From: Pseudopithomyces maydicus
Taxonomy: Eukaryota; Ascomycota; Dothideomycetes; Pleosporales; Didymosphaeriaceae
Length of the DNA: 64,000 bases
Reading direction: 5' to 3'
Assembly: GCA_026873275.1 (NCBI GenBank)
Contig: JANTUC010000015.1
Span: forward strand, 434,001-498,000
The notes beneath the pieces are model-generated. The model had not been told where the DNA came from, did no database searches, and was given only the letters and a program-made list of their open reading frames with translations. Both the position numbers and the translations under genes were made by a program. Shown piece after piece: positions 1-11,656 of the stretch (positions within the stretch are counted from its first letter, which is position 1; every line of letters begins with the position of its first letter).

Positions 1-1899
1 ACATGGAGAACGGTGATTAAAGATACCATGGAGATCCGAATAGCTCATATAGTCCTTTTCTTAGTGATATTTGTGATAAGCGTTTTGGACTTGACCTGTA
101 TGAGTATAGCATATTATCATTCTATCATGTGCCACGACTTTAAAAGTTATGTAGACGATACACTATTTTGGGAGGAACGCATTTCTCTTTTAACAGCGGT
201 CTTCTGACCAGACACGCTGATGTGCCTTTTCTTCATATACGGAATATACGAATGCACTATATAACACTTCATGGACTATCTTTTTATCTAGTGACGGCGG
301 AACGAATTTAGTCCTATCACCTAGCTAACATGGTTTCTCTTAACATTCTGGAATTAGGTGAATTTTGGCCGATTTTACTAGAGCATCAATAGTTGTCGAG
401 CGCTAGTTAAAGGCAGAATAGAAGGAGTTACTATACGTCATTGTGACGAGAATGTGTTGGCTGTCCAGCGCCACACTCCAATAGCCAATATAAACACAAG
501 GAGTACTAGGATTCTCATAGTCAGCAAAATTCACGGCCGAATGGGGTCTGGTTTGGGGCCAGCTTGGCGAAATATGTCACGTGGAAAGGAACCTAGAGCG
601 GATCATGCTGTCAGCAAAGTTTGCCTTTTCCGGACTATTTGCGGCATCTCATTTTATAGCGCGATTTTTTAAAAAGTTGAAACCTGTAGGTGGCTATGAA
701 AGAGGCATATCAAAGCGCGGTGTATAAGCCAACCCTTTCAGCAGAAGTTACATCTTCCGCCAAGATAGTCGTGCATTGCACGCGCGTGAACGATAAGAGC
801 TTCACACCGCGGGAACATCTCATCGAGCATTTGCGAAACTTCTAACTCATTATGAATAGATGGTTTCCAAAGAAAAAAGGGATTCTCCCTACATGTTGGT
901 TAATGTCAAGCAGTGGAGAAGTGTTCTTGTGGTAAGTCACATGCATCTTTCCGCACGCTCTCATGCTACACCTAAAGCACTTCTCAAGCGGAACACGTTT
1001 TGTTTGATGAGCATTTGAAGCCTAGCACGATGACTTGTACACTAGTAACAAAACTTGTGAAGCAGGGCTGATTGGTTTTGCGTCAACACAAGGCGGGTCC
1101 AGCAAATTACTGTCATTGGGGGCCACCCGTACACAGCGGGCCACGGACATCATGCTTGACTTACTCCGTCCACACCAACCCACCATCAGCGACAATTCCT
1201 AGCCGTTCTCGCCTGTCCCTTCCGCTGCCCAGTGGCAGGGGTCGATGCCCATTCAAGTACCCCAATCGGGAAGGACTACATGTACGTGCCTCAAGTTTAG
1301 GTTAGCGAACTCTTGCACACCGCATGCTTGATCCATCAGCCTTTCGTACCATTAATTAATGACACGGTAATACCGATTAATGTGGCATGCAGTGGGAAAT
1401 ATTGAGGGACATACTAGCAAAGCTCGACCTGGATGACTCTTGGATGAAGATTGGTATTCCGGACACAGAATGGATGTAAGCACCATCCGGGCAGGGGTTC
1501 CCTGTCACGACGGCCATCTTACTGTGCTTTAAAAACTCGGTTCTCCACAAGATACGCGGCCTCTTCGTTATATTAGCGCATTACCTGCCAATTCAGGACC
1601 CCTGCTGGCCCAGAAGAAGCCAACGCACTTTGATTCACCCACTGAAATTTCCTTTACTGGAATGTATATACACTGCATCACACGAAGACCGGTCTCTACC
1701 TTCGTCATAAGACGCCCCTGTTCAATCTGCTATGAATAGACTGACCGGTCTGTGTTTTGAATATACCTGTCCAGATAGATAAAAGTCACCATAACGCTAC
1801 TTGAATCTATACTGTCCCTTCTATCTAAAGTCTCCACTCTATACCATCCAACAGACTGATGAATAATAATCCAGACACAAACTCCTAGATCGTTGCGAT
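1..1899. other. Gene-poor left flank
   Basis: Only short open frames on both strands, with no recognisable domain, no paired splice sites that extend them, and no RNA gene seen. Stretches of AT-rich sequence alternate with GC-richer sequence near 1100-1300. Nothing further can be supported. Confidence 0.6.
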
Positions 1900-2249
1900 A
1901 TGCCCTCAGTTGAAGTTATCGCAACCGTCGTGATCGGTGCTCCGTCACTGATCATAGCAGCTTTGACCTGGTGGGACTCTAGGCGGCGTCGTAGGATAAC
2001 AGGTAAGCGTCAAAATAACTGCGCGTCGGTATAAGCTGAGTATTTGTAGATGATGGTGAGGCCCAGAGCAGACCCTCTGATCGTTTTGCATCCCGAGACG
2101 CCATACTTCCTTTTTACTATACACCTCAATCGAACGAAACTACACTTCCGCAACCCGACCAATTTCCGACATATAGACTGCAGCATTCCATCACTCGCAA
2201 GTCCACGTTCGTCGTGAATGGTAGACAAGATGCACGGATATGGATTTAG
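1900..2249 (+). CDS. Small two-exon membrane-anchored peptide (100 aa)
   Basis: Exons 1900-2002 and 2050-2249; the 47-bp intron starts GTAAGC and ends TTGTAG, and the phase closes through G|AT into a 65-codon second exon. The product begins with a hydrophobic stretch (about residues 5-25, rich in V, I, A, L and ending WW) followed at once by five arginines. That is the layout of a single N-terminal membrane anchor with a basic cytoplasmic stop. The remaining 65 residues are polar and rich in P, Q, T and R, with no domain I recognise. No other gene lies within a kilobase on either side. The clean splice junction and preserved phase support a real gene, but the family is unknown and no homologue could be searched. 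Function not assigned. Confidence 0.5.
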
Positions 2250-3259
2250 CAAGAGCACATGTGAGGATATGGAAATGTACAATCCGAAGGGACACCAGCC
2301 AGAGCATATACCGGTGTAGGGAGCATGATGTGGTCGGTATCAGAGTTACGTGGTACTGATGTTTCGAAGAAGAGTCGAGTTATTCTTATAGATAGATCGA
2401 CCTACCGGTCGAGGAGAAATATGTACCTTCCTATAACTTGACGTGCAAGTTACTATCAGGAAGAGCATTTGTGCTTCCTACTGGCGGTTGTTCATCGATG
2501 CTAGATACGCTGTTGAAAAATGGCTGGCATACATTCAGCACACAATGGCTAACTTGCTAGTACATTAGTACATGGAGAACAGCATCATGAAACGCAAGTA
2601 ATTCTATTCTTGAAATCTCTCGTAGTCCAGATTAGAGATTGTTGTCCATGCCAAAAATGACAATATGAAGTGATGTCGATGGATAATACACATGTGTTTT
2701 GTGTGGGTAATGCAATGCAGAATGCCCATAATTATTTGCTCTATACTCATGGTGTGAGTGCTGCTATCATACTCGACTTGTTATATCGTGGTCGTGTGTT
2801 GAAGCCTTCATGATGAAGAGCTGCTAGTGAATGTATGCTAACAATCGTGCTTTGCGGGTGCCCAGGTGACTGCATCCGCACGTGACATAAGGCCGACGCA
2901 AGACTTAGTTGTTCGCAAATGGTACTATGATCAGTATGAAGTATGCTGCAATGCTCATACCAGAGCTTCTTAGAAGACAGTTTGCCGTTTAAGACTTTAT
3001 ACGGCATTTGAACTAATTGGACGGGGGGAACCTGTGCACGCCAAGATCTCACTCTCGCGCAGCAAGACAAATAAGCGACCCGCTAATGCTAGGCACCTAC
3101 GCCTGTCAGCGGGGCATAGGAACAGGATTGGTCTAGTGCTTAAGCTTTGTAGATTATTTATCTAGCTGGCGACGCGCGCGGTGCGATGGTGAGTTTTCTT
3201 CATCGCAGCAACCAGACTAGTCAATTTCCATGTTGTAGACCTATCTATCGCCTTGAAAA
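2250..3259. other. Intergenic, no feature seen
   Basis: About 1 kb with no supported gene. A 107-codon minus-strand frame at 2747-3070 has no start context, splice signal or domain to support it. Confidence 0.5.
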
Positions 3260-5061
3260 ATGTCCTCGCCTTTCAATAATCTCCCTGCAGAGTTGTATGA
3301 TGAGGTATATCCATTTGTCCAGAATCACGTGCATGGTTATCTTCCCTCTGACACTCATGCTCACAGATCTGCGAGCATCTCGTTGAAGAAGAGTGGGAAA
3401 TTCGGCATCCGTCTACACGGCCGCGTACACGGCCGCAGATCAACGAGATCCACATCTTTGATTATGTTGTCAACGTATACCGCCGCCCATTGGGCCGTCG
3501 ACTTTACGACTGGCCACGGCAAGGAGCCAGCGAACTCCGACTTGTTAACCGCGCCTTTAATCGTGCTATTATGCGTTTGTACTTTAGGCACGACGGTCTT
3601 AATCTACACGCTACGCATGAAACGGCCCTGAAGCGTTTTGAAGAGGACATCTTCCGCGACGATACAAATAGTTGGAGTATAGCGAACGCAGTAGGAAAAC
3701 TTAATGTTTCATTTGGAACTGGTGAATACCGTGGTGGAGTTATTTTCGACGAGGAGCACGGACCAGAGGACGATTGGGATAAAAAGAACAGGACGAATGC
3801 GAAGCTTGATGAGAGTGCGAAGCGTCTGAAAACTTTCCTTGACAACGGAACACTGTCTCGTGCTGTACAGATGATGCCCAAACTTGAATCCTTGATTCTA
3901 AAAATTCCCCAGGACTGGCGCTCAGATGGACCTATATCCGATAATTCGGATTATAACCGGGAAGATGAGGAAGCAGACGAAAATTACGCTGCAAAATTTG
4001 CACGGAAATTCAGGCTAGATCTACTAGAGAGCCTCCGCGAAGATATTGGCTCAATATTCGGAAGAACAGTTACCACTGGTGTAGAGCATGGACATCTTCA
4101 ATTTTTGACCAAGTAAGTACTCCGTGCGAAAAAAGGGATGCTTTGGTTATCGCAGAGGTTTGAACATTCGAGCTCCATTGTAGGAGCAAAAACTCCATCA
4201 TCAAACCATTTTCCAGAAAACTGCCTAAGATTACTCACTGACTCTACTTGGCTTCATCTAGTCTCCAGCTAACTCTTCCCTGCTCGTATGACATGGCTCA
4301 TATCGGCTCTTGTATGCCTGATACCATGGCTTTGCGCCTGCGTCATCTGTACATGGAAATTATCGACGGGACAGGACCAGGAGGCGACAATGATTATACC
4401 CATTACGCTGACCGAGACTCGGATGGCGATGAAGAATATCCATTTTCCAATCTCCAGCTTCAGTACCATAATTCCGATCACTTTTCGGACATGTGCGCGT
4501 TCGTGAATCGATGCAAGAACCTTGAATCCTTGGGTCTCGTTGGAACTCAAAGGATCGAACTAGAAGGGCTGAACTTCCAATCCATGAACGGCGGACTGAA
4601 GAACATATACCTTTCGCGGGTACTATGTACCGCCGAAAAGCTTCTCTCGCTGCTTCCTTCAAATAATGGAGAGGGCATTGCTTCTAACATCGAGGCCTTC
4701 GAGGTTGAGGGATCCGCGCTATGGGATGGGACCTGGGAGGCTGTCCTTGCACGCCTGGTTGCGGCCCCTCACTACTTCATTTTCACATTCACAATCTTAT
4801 ATACGACAGGCACGGCTTGTCTAGTCGTTTCCATGAACACAACAACCGTATTTGGGAGAACGGTGAGGATATTTGGACCGAGAATGATGATGATAAAGTA
4901 CGATTATACGATGTCATCAAGGCGATAAAGGACCGTGGGCGAGCCGTAGATGAGGATATGGACGAGTACGTGTAAATTGAAAACTCTCCTCTCTAAATTT
5001 CTGACAATCGAACAGGTTTCTTGAAAATCGAAAAAGGTACCACCGAACTCCTGTGAATTAG
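3260..5061 (+). CDS. F-box-like protein, frame broken in a C run
   Basis: Exons 3260-3304, 3367-4112, 4262-4965 and 5016-5061. The first exon plus the start of the second give FNNLPAELYDE then ICEHLVEEEW, an F-box-like motif that would bind Skp1 in an SCF ubiquitin ligase. The body (NRAFNRAIMRLYF, LESLILKIP, LESLGLVG) looks like the leucine-rich substrate-recognition half of fungal F-box proteins. All introns have GT...AG ends and consistent phases. The frame breaks in exon 3 at the C run 4765-4768: upstream reads ...VLARLVAAP and downstream, one base off, reads SLLHFHIHNLIYDRHG. One extra C makes the summed exons divisible by three (513 aa). No usable intron explains the shift. Either an assembly error or a young pseudogene; I favour the error because four similar cases occur in this window. 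Confidence 0.7.
4765..4768 (+). other. Putative missing C (frameshift site 1)
   Basis: A run of four C in exon 3 of the F-box-like gene. Coding sense continues one base out of phase on the far side, and a fifth C would restore one open frame. Confidence 0.65.
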
Positions 5062-5369
5062 TACACAAAGGATCTCAAATACTTAGTTCATCAGAAAGAA
5101 ATATGACCAAGGTCTCATGGTTCATCAACTGTCAACATATCGTAGAATAAATCGAGTGGCTATTGAGTGACGACGTTTCTTTTCACGAGGTGACTAACCT
5201 GATTATATAACATGTTCATTGATTGGACATAGTCGAATCACATTGAGAGATTGACTCTCAACACTTAATAGCCGCAGCTGAAAAATAATACTACAAAAAA
5301 AAACAAGAAATCCGGATGTTGGCCTGCTGTGATGCCGTCAGGATACCAACTAACAACTACATCCTGCCA

Positions 5370-6441
5370 TCATGCAAGATACTTATAACACTCAGCAGCA
5401 TCAACACGACCTTTGGCGTCAAACACAGCGTCTCTCATGTACCAAGGACGCAGCGGCTCGAGGCTGGTGGCGAGGTTTGCAAGCAGAGTTTTGTTCGCCG
5501 CCGTCAAGGTCTCGCTTTCGCTTTCGCCTGTTTGTAGGTATATAACCACAGGTTTCAGTTCCGGCTTACGGGCGAAGAGCTCTTTGATCGCCTCCCAGAT
5601 CTTGTTCTGGCCGCGTCCATTCTCCCTGTACTCGTACCAGTCTGGCAACACGAGATTGAGAACTTGCAAATCGGTGTTGACCAAGGAGCGCAGGACCCGC
5701 GCCGCAGCAAGCTCGTAGTTACGCAGATCCCTAGGGTCATCGTGCTTCCTGATGCGCACGTTCCAAGGGGTGGCGCGCATCACGGTGGTAGACGAGGTCA
5801 GCGAGTCCACGTTAGCCTCCAAGGCGTAAATATATCGACGAGGCTCAGACCAGAAGGGCATCGGCAGCGTGATACATTTGAGCCAGCGGTAGTTGCGGAG
5901 CTTGACCGTATCCAAGAATGCACAAGCTACCGATGTACCGTTGATGCCTGGGAAACGGAAGTCGTTCTTCCCATACCAGACAGTAACTGCCTCTTCGTAG
6001 ATCAGCTTGCAGGTGCGAAGCAGGCAGACTGGGATCTTTCGGCCGTGGATGCGGCGTTGGACGTTTCTGAGTTCCTTTGTGCGATCGCTGGCTCTGCTGC
6101 TCAGGCTTTCTGGGAATTGTCAGTATCGTGCATGGATGTTTGTTATGGTGCTGATGCGTATATGACATACCGGATGACTCGTGCCACAGCTCCACCGGGT
6201 TCTCGAGTTCCAGGAGAATCTCGTATATGGAAAGCCGTATCTCCTTCGGAAGATCGAGAAAGCGAAAAGGAACTTTGGGCTAGTGTCATGTTAGTTGATA
6301 TCGATGACAGCAAATGTCTTATGAATTCAAACTTACAAAGTTCTTCGCATGCGTCATCTCGAGGAATATGGTCCGGAAACGACGATACGGCTTGAGCTGC
6401 GTCCGAGTGTAGAGCGAAGGGCGGTCATTTCTGTTCGGCAT
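5370..6441 (-). CDS. F-box/2EXR-like protein (317 aa)
   Basis: Transcribed leftward; exons 6337-6441, 6171-6279 and 5370-6109. The introns are 57 and 61 bp with GTAAGT and GTATGT donors, and the phases close exactly. Exon 2 encodes FRFLDLPKEIRLSIYEIL, the LPxEIR signature shared by fungal F-box and 2EXR proteins. Exon 3 has CLLRTCKLIYEEAVTVWYG, the usual second motif (LLRxCrxIyeEAxxxlYgxNxF, followed here by KNDFRF). The C-terminal half has no known catalytic motif. Members of this group are abundant in plant-associated and saprobic Dothideomycetes and mostly uncharacterised. Ubiquitin-ligase adaptor activity is inferred only from the motif. It converges tail-to-tail with the preceding F-box-like gene but is not closely similar in sequence. 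A TATA-like element lies about 170 bp upstream. Confidence 0.8.
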
Positions 6442-6610
6442 ACTTCCGAGGTCAAGTTAGTATCTTCGACTTGATCTTCGTATGCGTCTTGCAAATTTGT
6501 GCTTACTTGGCTGTCTTAACGGCAAGATTCAATATTGTGTGTGGAATGTTGAAAGCTTGTGCGCGTTAAGAAAGTGTTGAGGAGGCTTGGTCACCGTGGG
6601 GTAGTAGTTC

Positions 6611-6617
6611 TTATATA
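6611..6617 (-). promoter_or_regulatory. TATA-like box for the leftward 2EXR-like gene
   Basis: Reads TATATAA on the minus strand, about 170 bp upstream of the start at 6441. Spacing is plausible for a fungal promoter with a moderate 5' leader. No mapped transcript start supports it. Confidence 0.35.
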
Positions 6618-6678
6618 GCTGTGGGGAAAATTAGCGTGCCGCATTGACCATTGACAGTGTATGTGTCTGTCACATGAC

Positions 6679-6714
6679 CCCTTGGGGAGTACATTAGTAA
6701 GCTCTCCCCAAGGG
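6679..6714. repeat. Perfect 11-bp inverted repeat with 14-bp spacer
   Basis: CCCTTGGGGAG at 6679-6689 is exactly mirrored by its reverse complement at 6704-6714. It sits in the intergenic stretch upstream of the leftward 2EXR-like gene. It could be a dyad operator-type site, a foldback, or a footprint of a small transposon; the sequence alone cannot decide. Confidence 0.6.
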
Positions 6715-7668
6715 ACATTGACAAGGCATTGCTGAAACGTGGGTCGCCCTCTAAATAAAGTTTCTCATGTCAAGGTAACAAGTAACAGTTGCTTTGTGAC
6801 ACTATTTAATATATAGCCTTCCATCCAGCTGATTGACAAACTTCACCACTATGATAGTGCCGATACAGGGTAAAAACAGTGTGACAGTATCTTCGAAAAC
6901 AGTGTTTGCGGGAAACCACAAGAGAAAAATAGCAAACACGAAGTATCGGCACTGTGCCTGCACTCAAGTCAAGATATACGCGTGAGGTAGTGAAACATAA
7001 ACCGGTTCTCTTGTACAGTGGGAAGCCGCCACCGGATATCATTTATACAAAAACTGTGAAAGTACTAATACACTGATCAACTAGACCTAAAAGCGATATT
7101 ATAAAGCCATATGATGCTTAGATTCTATAGCCCATTTGCCTTATAAAACTAGTCAAGCAGTAAAGCTTCTATAATGCTAGTAACACTTCTGCCCAATTCA
7201 TTTCGCTATTTTGATTTTCTTAGATCACCCAACTATGTATTTGAAAAGGTTTCAGCATTGAAACATGCTCTACCTTATCTGTACGAGAAACTGTCTGGCG
7301 TGTCGAGTCTCTGGCCGAAGATCGTAGACAAAACATGGGACCATTCGTTATTGGAGACTCTGAGCACCTCAAATAAACTCACACCTGTGCAGCTAACTTA
7401 TTTCAATCAAGCACTGCAGTGAAGCGGGCAAACGCGCACGCAGTGCACGTGATAGCGTAGACCTGCCCTCGGGGACCTACAAAGTCTCTCACTTAACCCA
7501 ACTCGGCTTCACCCAGCCACTCAAACACACCACCACCGCTTCTATTTAGACTTGATGGCAGCTTCTTACATCGCGTTCGACGTCTCACTCTCTTGCTAGC
7601 AAATCAGCAACGTCCTGTCTAAGATACTCGGTCAGTCTCGTGCATCTGCAACCGCCAACTCTCCGAAA

Positions 7669-8696
7669 ATGTCGCAATCTCTAGACAAAATGTGGGTCCA
7701 GAATGAGCTTATCCCGTTTCTCAATATCGCGTACAATGTCATGACGGGACATGAGCCCAAGAAGAGCGAGGACTGGGAGCGCGAGATTGAGCGCGCAGAG
7801 AAGCGCATCAACACCATCGTAGGTCGCAACGTCGCACTTCGGCATTCTCACAATACTGACTGTGACTCAGCGTAACTATGACAATAGCATCATCTCCATC
7901 GACCGTATCCGTCTCTCCCTGCTATCTTCTTCGAACCTTAGCACTGAGGATCGTATCCAGGCTGATCAGGTGGTCAAGGACCAGGAGCTTGTCATCACCA
8001 TGCTCGTGCGCCATGCTATCACCAATGGTCCGTACAAGCTCGTGTCCTTGGGCGTGGGCAGCAATCCGCATGTCATGCAAATGCGACAGTGGCTGGGCCA
8101 GAACAAGCAGAGCCTCCCAGACATGGTCACACCCAAGGCTGGTAGAATGTAAGTGGGCCTCCATTATTGTTGCCCTTGCTCTGCTAACGGTGCTCAGCGG
8201 CCGAGCCAACACTACAGCCAACTATCCGCTCATCACCGATCGCTTCTCGTCGAACCGCATCCAGTATACCTCGGGCTGGAATGCAGCGCCTCGGTCTTCC
8301 TTCTCTGCCACCCACAACACTGCCTGGAACATTTCCAGCCTCGTCCCGGCGCAGTATCCGGTTGTTTCTTCGGGCCAGTCTGGGGTCTACAAGGGTATGT
8401 ATCCGCAGCAGAACTTCACTGTTGGTGGCCAGGTTCCGTACTCCTTCGCCAACAGCATGTTGCTCTCCGCCAACAAGAATGTTTCGTCTATCGTGGTGGG
8501 CAATAAAGAAGGACTTACCACCAAGAACTTGGCCAATCTGGGAAAGGCTCAGGCCCCGCCTTCTGCAGTTGAACGCGAGCTCAACGTTGACGCGCCTACC
8601 TTCGTCCCGGGCAAGATCACCCACAAGATGCTGAATGCGCCCGAGTTCGTTCCCGGCGTTAAGGAGCACATCACGTTCTCCATGATGGAGAAGTAA
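7669..8696 (+). CDS. Uncharacterised protein with two C-terminal PAM2-type motifs (308 aa)
   Basis: Exons 7669-7818, 7871-8148 and 8198-8696; introns of 52 and 49 bp, the second with a clear GCTAAC branch site. The N-terminal half (about residues 1-140) is charged and probably helical (WEREIERAEKRINTI, then DNSIISIDRIRLSLL). The middle is low-complexity, rich in S, N, Y, G and Q. The last 39 residues contain LNVDAPTFVPG and then MLNAPEFVPG. The first matches the PAM2 consensus (LNxxAxxFxP) that binds the MLLE domain of poly(A)-binding protein; the second is a shortened copy retaining LN, A and FVP. The inferred role is therefore a partner of Pab1 in mRNA transport, decay or translation. I do not recognise the family, so only the motif call is firm. 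The start is the first ATG of the frame. Confidence 0.78.
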
Positions 8697-9772
8697 TTCC
8701 ACCATATTTCTACACGATGTTGGGGAGTCTCACAATGGCAGTTCTCTACCTAGGGAAGATAGGGGAGGAGGCTAGGGTACAGTGCTGCGAAATGGGCGGG
8801 CTCGTTGCTCGTCGCGTAGTATCTTGAGACCCCAAAAGTGTAACCTACCCTAGGTAACAATCTTATCAAAATTCCACTATGGCCACACTAGATCTTCAAT
8901 GTATACTGGAAGGCATGTAAATGTGATGAGAACTCTTTAGTCTTCACGAGCTGACGTGCAGTCTACAAATTCCCAAATTTATCTATTCACTTAAGAGCAC
9001 AATAGGAAAGACTCACTGATATGAATTCACCCGGTAATTAGAACGTATAAGTAGACGGCATGTAATTGTGTGAAGCAAAGTTTCCAAGGGTTGTAGTTGC
9101 TATGCAGCATCCACGTCCTAGGTAATCTCCAGGGGAGTTTCAGGCTACTACATTCATGCTCTTATGAATACGAAAGTGATTTTCAAAGTAACTGAAGATC
9201 TTTTCAGTTGGAAGGACTCTTGAAACATAGCCTGTTGGATACCACATACAACGAGCAAACGAACTACTTGGTCTCAGATACAGCAAACAACAAGCAAACT
9301 AACTACGTGGTTTCAGATACTGTGATCTATATGCAAGAGGACACTTTTCTGAAGGCGAGGATCAATACTACGTACGAAACCAACCATTTGCACCTACCCA
9401 GCTGGATAGTTCCCAGATATCTAGCCTTCAGAGACTGAATCTTTGCCTGTACTTAACAGCGCGACAACCCCTGGGCTGGAGCTAGAGCTGGAGCTGGAGC
9501 TAAAGTCTTGGGGCCCCGTGACATGACCCGTGGACTTTGTTTTGTGCTTCACCGGAGGAAACGCGCGCGCCGCGTCGCTCTTTCCCCGCGGCCACAGTTC
9601 TCTTACTTTGAGCAAACGCCCACCCCAGCAACCACATCACAACACTCGCTCCACAATACTTATTACGCAACACCCTCTCCACAACACTTACTCCACAACT
9701 CCCACTCCACAACACCCACCTGACTTTGTCCACCTGACTTTGCCCACACCTCTCAGTTGTTCAGTCTTCTTG
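8697..9772. other. Intergenic with short A/C-rich and GCTGGA repeats
   Basis: No gene is supported. Around 9476-9500 there is a short GCTGGAGCTA-type tandem, and 9640-9720 is a repetitive CCACAAC/CACTCC tract just upstream of the next gene, possibly a pyrimidine/adenine-rich leader. Confidence 0.5.
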
Positions 9773-10883
9773 ATGGCTTCGACGTAAGTTTATATCTGCT
9801 TTTTCCAAAATTCACAGGCGCCAAACATTGATATAGGCGGGCGCTCAGCAAGCGCCCTACGGCGTGGGCACCGGGCCCAACCCGCAAGGCCACATGGAAC
9901 AAGAAGAAGAAAATCGACGCAGCTTCGCGTCGGGCCAAAGCGGCCCAGAAGGCATCCGACCAGGCTAAGAAGCGACCCATGGGTCTACTGGAGCTGCCAG
10001 CTGGTGAGTATTCCGCAGATAAAGCTTCAGGAATTCCACTGTGTATACCCTACTCCATACAAATGGCTCATCAGCATGTCCAGAGATTCGCAACATCATC
10101 TTCGACTTTGCGACCGAGACCAAGTTCGAGGGAGGCTGGACTGACGCAGTCCCTATGGTTGTCCACAATCCTGGGTGCGATCGCAGTGGATGGTGCCGCC
10201 GTACCTGTTGCCGCCCAAAGCAGTGGCCCATGGACCCCGAGCTGCCCACCGCACGCCAGTTCTTTGGCCTCACACAGGTCTGCAAGCAGCTTCGTGAGGA
10301 ATATCGCCCGATATGGCTGCGCAATTCAAGAGTCCGTGTCGCGTACGAAGATGTTGCTGACTACATTTACACCTTCCACGGTCTCGAGACGCAGTGGACA
10401 CACCTCCCAGAAATGCTCCAAATCTCGGTTGATTACCCATTTGACGACCCCGACGACATTATGGATCTTACTCTGCCGCTTCGTATCCACGCGCACAGCA
10501 AGGGCAGCAAGGTCGAAGTCGTCCCGTACGAGCTCACTTTAGGAGAGGAAGGTGCCTACAACTACGATCACTTGGCTCAAACCTATGAAGAGTACGTGGC
10601 AGAATCCCTAGGAGATCGATTCCCTTATGTGGTGGGGGTGAACAACCTTCTCGCGCATGACAACCCATTTTGGCTCCATGATATCGAGAAAAACAACGTG
10701 ATCGGCTTCGAACTTCAACTTCGCGGAAGACGCGTTCCTGATGCTAGGATTCTACTCAATCCACAAGTCAAGCTCATCAGCACAACACAAGATAAGGCCA
10801 CCCTTCAAGCTGCTGTCCAGAAATATTTCAGCGACCGTCGTCTTGCAACCATGGTTTTCGAGATGGTCTTCCAATTGGAGTAG
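9773..10883 (+). CDS. F-box/2EXR-like protein with basic N-terminus (328 aa)
   Basis: Exons 9773-9783, 9837-10003 and 10075-10883. The 11-bp first exon encodes MAS plus two bases of the next codon; the acceptor at 9836 is chosen because the nearer AG at 9817 gives an immediate stop. Residues about 10-50 are very basic (KKKKIDAASRRAKAAQ and similar), resembling a nuclear-localisation or RNA-contact tail. Then comes MGLLELPAACPEIRNIIFDFA, an LPxxxxEIRNxIF motif spanning intron 2, and FFGLTQVCKQLREEYRPIW, the second motif of this group. The rest is a mixed alpha/beta body without known catalytic residues. A nuclear or SCF-adaptor role is inference. It is the third such gene in the left 11 kb. 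All phases close. Confidence 0.75.
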
Positions 10884-11149
10884 GCGTAATAGGTGTAAGG
10901 TGGAGAGTGTCTTTTCGCAGGGTCTTGGGGGAAACAACAAACTTGCCATGTGGCATATGATTGTCATCGAGGGTATTTGTAACATAGAGAACCATACACA
11001 CATGATGTAGTCAAGGGAAATGGAATGGTTCACAGAACCCGGTACCTATAAAATCCTACCACCCTGCGATCCAGTGATTCTCCAACTCAACATCCCACTT
11101 GTCAGCCCTCCAAAGACCCGGTTTCCCATCACTAACAACTCTGTAGTCC

Positions 11150-11656
11150 TCAACCCTCCATCCCCATTCTCCCCTCATGACGAGCAGTTTCAAAATCAAA
11201 ACAACGAAACGCCTTCATCGCAACCGGCAACAGCGCCGCCCCAATCCCGGGACAAACCACCAGCCCCGTCATCTCTTCCACCCTTGGAACCGCTCTTTTC
11301 AAAGCCTCAGCCCTATCATTCGCCCTCACCCTTATCTCCGTCCCCTCCTCGCATGTATCGCTGCTGTACAAGCGACATCCGCCGCCGTAGTCAGGCTCAA
11401 TCAGCGAAGGCGGGCCTAGAATCTCCACGCTGTAGGGGTAGCAGTTTCGCGCTTCGTCCGGCGGTATCTAGAGGCAGGAGTGGAAGCCGTTTGAACAAAG
11501 GTGGACGCCGTCTGGGACGCCGATTCCGGAGTTGCAGACCGTTTGGGCGAGATCCGGGGCTGGGAGCGGGCTTGGGAGGTAGGTCACGTTGGGGGTGGAT
11601 GCCCGGGTGGGGATGTTCTGGCGGAGCGCGTGGGTTAGGTAGGATAGGGCGCGCTT
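11150..11656 (-). pseudogene. Decayed member of the eight-cysteine protein family
   Basis: Read leftward from 11656. The N-terminus matches the two intact relatives at 17350 (minus) and 17775 (plus): they start MRAIAYLTQAL and MRPLSYFAPAL, and this copy reads RALSYLTHAL preceded by AAG where they have ATG. It then keeps CNSGIGVPDGVHLC. At 11468-11470 there is a TAG exactly where the relative at 17775 has the Trp of its C-x-W motif; the spacing of ten residues to the next Cys is conserved on both sides. After the stop the frame stays open and retains YGGGCRLYSSDTC and VVCPGIG. A conserved Gly is also changed (LIEPD for LIGPD). The probable intron before the CPG motif is hard to place. Two independent disabling substitutions, neither in a homopolymer, mark this as a genuine relic. 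Confidence 0.72.

Larger units (their letters stand above)
6442..7668. other. Intergenic between divergent genes
   Basis: About 1.2 kb between the leftward 2EXR-like gene and the rightward PAM2 gene. It holds the TATA-like box and the inverted repeat listed separately. An 82-codon open frame at 7174-7422 has no splice or domain support. Otherwise nothing is seen. Confidence 0.5.

Noticed and set aside
4758..4809. A 52-bp intron to explain the F-box-like frame switch
   Set aside because: GT at 4758 and AG at 4809 give the wrong phase and an immediate TAG; the intervening sequence reads as good family protein in the shifted frame, so a missing base fits better.
7174..7422. 82-codon plus-strand open frame
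   Set aside because: It ends close to the PAM2 gene's promoter, has no recognisable motif, and no splice sites extend it.
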